A model generated the notes under the pieces. That model did not search any database and was not told where the DNA came from. It was given only the letters and a program-made list of their open reading frames with translations. Below, piece by piece: positions 63,078 to 64,000 of a DNA stretch of 64,000 nt. The stretch lies in the NCBI GenBank assembly GCA_009768925.2, contig VHIT02000052.1, positions 62,001 through 126,000 of the forward strand, written 5' to 3'. Position 1 is the first letter of the stretch. Each line of letters starts with the position of its first letter. The stretch comes from Cryptosporidium bovis. Taxonomy: Eukaryota > Apicomplexa > Conoidasida > Eucoccidiorida > Cryptosporidiidae. A program made the translations under genes and the position numbers.

Positions 63078-63125
63078 CCAAAATAATTTATATTTATTTT
63101 CAGTGCCGCGTCTTATTTGACGTCT

Positions 63126-63169
63126 CCCGTTGATCACCTGAGGGAACGAAACGCCTTTAGATCATCGGG
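63126..63169. other. Second stem-loop upstream of P0 (CCCGTTGATC / GATCATCGGG)
   Basis: A 10-nt inverted repeat with one mismatch and a 24-nt loop, about 120 nt before the P0 ATG. It may be part of a small RNA, a 5' UTR structure or a protein-binding site. Confidence 0.4.
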
Positions 63170-63287
63170 TTCTATATATTAAATAAATATAATAACCTGC
63201 TTGTGGTTAAATTGATTGAACAGGCGAACAGCACTGACAGTCTCCACGAGCATAGATTCTTAACTTTTTCTATTACTGGTTTTAAAT

Positions 63288-64000
63288 ATGCCATCTCCAG
63301 AAAAGGCAGCAAAAAAGAAACAATACTTTGAGCGTTTGGCTGAATACGCTACCTCTTATCCGAGGATATTGATAGCAAACGCCGATCATGTTGGTTCCAG
63401 GCAAATGGCGGATATTCGCCTTGCTTTAAGAGGCAAGGCAGCTGTGTTGATGGGCAAGAACACAATGATAAGAACTGCCTTGAAACAAATGCTCAGTTCC
63501 AACCCAGAACTTGAGAAGTTAATTGAGTTAGTCCGCCTAAATGTAGGGTTGATTTTCTGTATTGAGGAGCCATCCGAGGTTCGGAAAATTATCGAGGAAT
63601 ATAGAGTCCCTGCACCAGCACGTCAGGGTGTTATTGCACCGTGTGATGTCGTTGTTCCTGCGGGTGCCACGGGTTTGGATCCATCACAAACATCCTTCTT
63701 CCAAGCTCTTGGTATTGCTACCAAGATTGTTAAGGGTCAGGTTGAGATCCAGTCAGATGTAAACCTAATTGAAGAAGGCAAAAAAGTTACGGCCTCTCAG
63801 GCAGTACTTTTGCAGAAGTTAAACATTAAGCCGTTTTCTTACGGACTTAAAATAAACAACATTTATGATAATGGGAGTGTATATAGTTCGTCGGTGCTTG
63901 ATATAACATCTGAGGATCTTATTTCCAGAGTTGTAGAGGCAACTAGATATGTTGCAGCCTTCTCAAAGGAAACTTCCATTCCAACTAAACCCTCAGCTTG
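63288..64000 (+). CDS. RPLP0: Acidic ribosomal protein P0 (uL10), C-terminus outside window
   Basis: The first 237 residues are present; the frame runs off the right edge. P0 anchors P1/P2 heterodimers on the 60S stalk and supports GTPase factors. Conserved blocks: KKKQYFERLAEYATSYPRIL, ADHVGSRQMADIRLALRGKA, VLMGKNTMIRTAL, NVGLIFC, PARQGVIAPCDVVVPAGATG, LDPSQTSFFQALGIATKIVK, GQVEIQSDVNLI, GKKVTASQAVLLQKLNIKPF and YGLKI. The start ATG at 63288 matches the family N-terminus. The acidic C-terminal stalk tail should lie beyond the window. Confidence 0.97.
   Translation, partial: MPSPEKAAKKKQYFERLAEYATSYPRILIANADHVGSRQMADIRLALRGKAAVLMGKNTMIRTALKQMLSSNPELEKLIELVRLNVGLIFCIEEPSEVRKIIEEYRVPAPARQGVIAPCDVVVPAGATGLDPSQTSFFQALGIATKIVKGQVEIQSDVNLIEEGKKVTASQAVLLQKLNIKPFSYGLKINNIYDNGSVYSSSVLDITSEDLISRVVEATRYVAAFSKETSIPTKPSA

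Larger units (their letters stand above)
62793..63287. other. Divergent SDR/P0 spacer with two stem-loops
   Basis: A 495-nt spacer. 63042-63169 is GC-richer and contains two strong inverted repeats (listed separately). The rest is AT-rich 5' flank of the two genes. Confidence 0.5.

Overview
This is a 64 kb nuclear chromosome segment of an apicomplexan parasite. It is most likely Cryptosporidium, but I cannot fix the species. The evidence is AT-rich DNA (about two thirds A+T by eye), tightly packed genes with short AT-rich spacers, mostly single-exon genes with a minority carrying very short GT-AG introns (36-93 nt), Asn-rich proteins, a SAS6-like protein, and a block of lineage-specific secreted proteins. 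Reported ends for spliced genes are the outer ends of the coding region; exon positions are in the evidence.

Layout. 1-15 kb: a telomere-binding POT1-like gene cut by the left edge, NOP53, a hypothetical gene, SAS6L, UDP-galactose 4-epimerase, a secreted glycerophosphodiesterase, an oxysterol-binding protein, tRNA-Asn, an IPI3/WDR18-like WD40 protein and a PI-specific phospholipase C. 15-20.6 kb: a five-exon tetraspan membrane gene, a four-exon small gene, proteasomal ATPase RPT3 and small hypotheticals. 20.9-36 kb: an island of ten genes for secreted or membrane proteins with signal peptides. It includes two large related glycoproteins (810 and 826 aa) with repeated Trp/Tyr-hydrophobic-QRLL modules and a membrane protein joining ankyrin repeats to a Sushi domain. 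A TBCC-domain gene interrupts the island. 36-49.5 kb: an unknown 645-aa protein, RPL31, VPS35, intron-containing tRNA-Tyr, MON1, a PP2A-A-like HEAT protein, lysyl-tRNA synthetase and ubiquilin/DSK2. 50-64 kb: a divergent pair of tetraspan membrane genes (one with a 15-bp minisatellite), DOA1/PLAA, a coiled-coil hypothetical, ubiquitin E1, LSM12 (three exons), a possible PH-fold protein, a short-chain dehydrogenase and ribosomal P0 cut by the right edge.

How the genes fit together. Four genes belong to the ubiquitin-proteasome system (UBA1, DSK2, DOA1, RPT3). VPS35, MON1, the ORP and the PLC concern endosomes, lipids and signalling. NOP53, IPI3, RPL31, P0, lysyl-tRNA synthetase and two tRNAs concern ribosomes and translation. 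These housekeeping genes flank a secreted-protein island whose products resemble nothing I recognise, apart from the ankyrin/Sushi protein. The most promising candidate for an undescribed system is the pair of WY-hydrophobic-QRLL glycoproteins and their small sequon-rich neighbours. Several genes (NOP53, RPL31, LSM12, two tetraspan genes, a 116-aa protein) were only recovered in full by reading introns.
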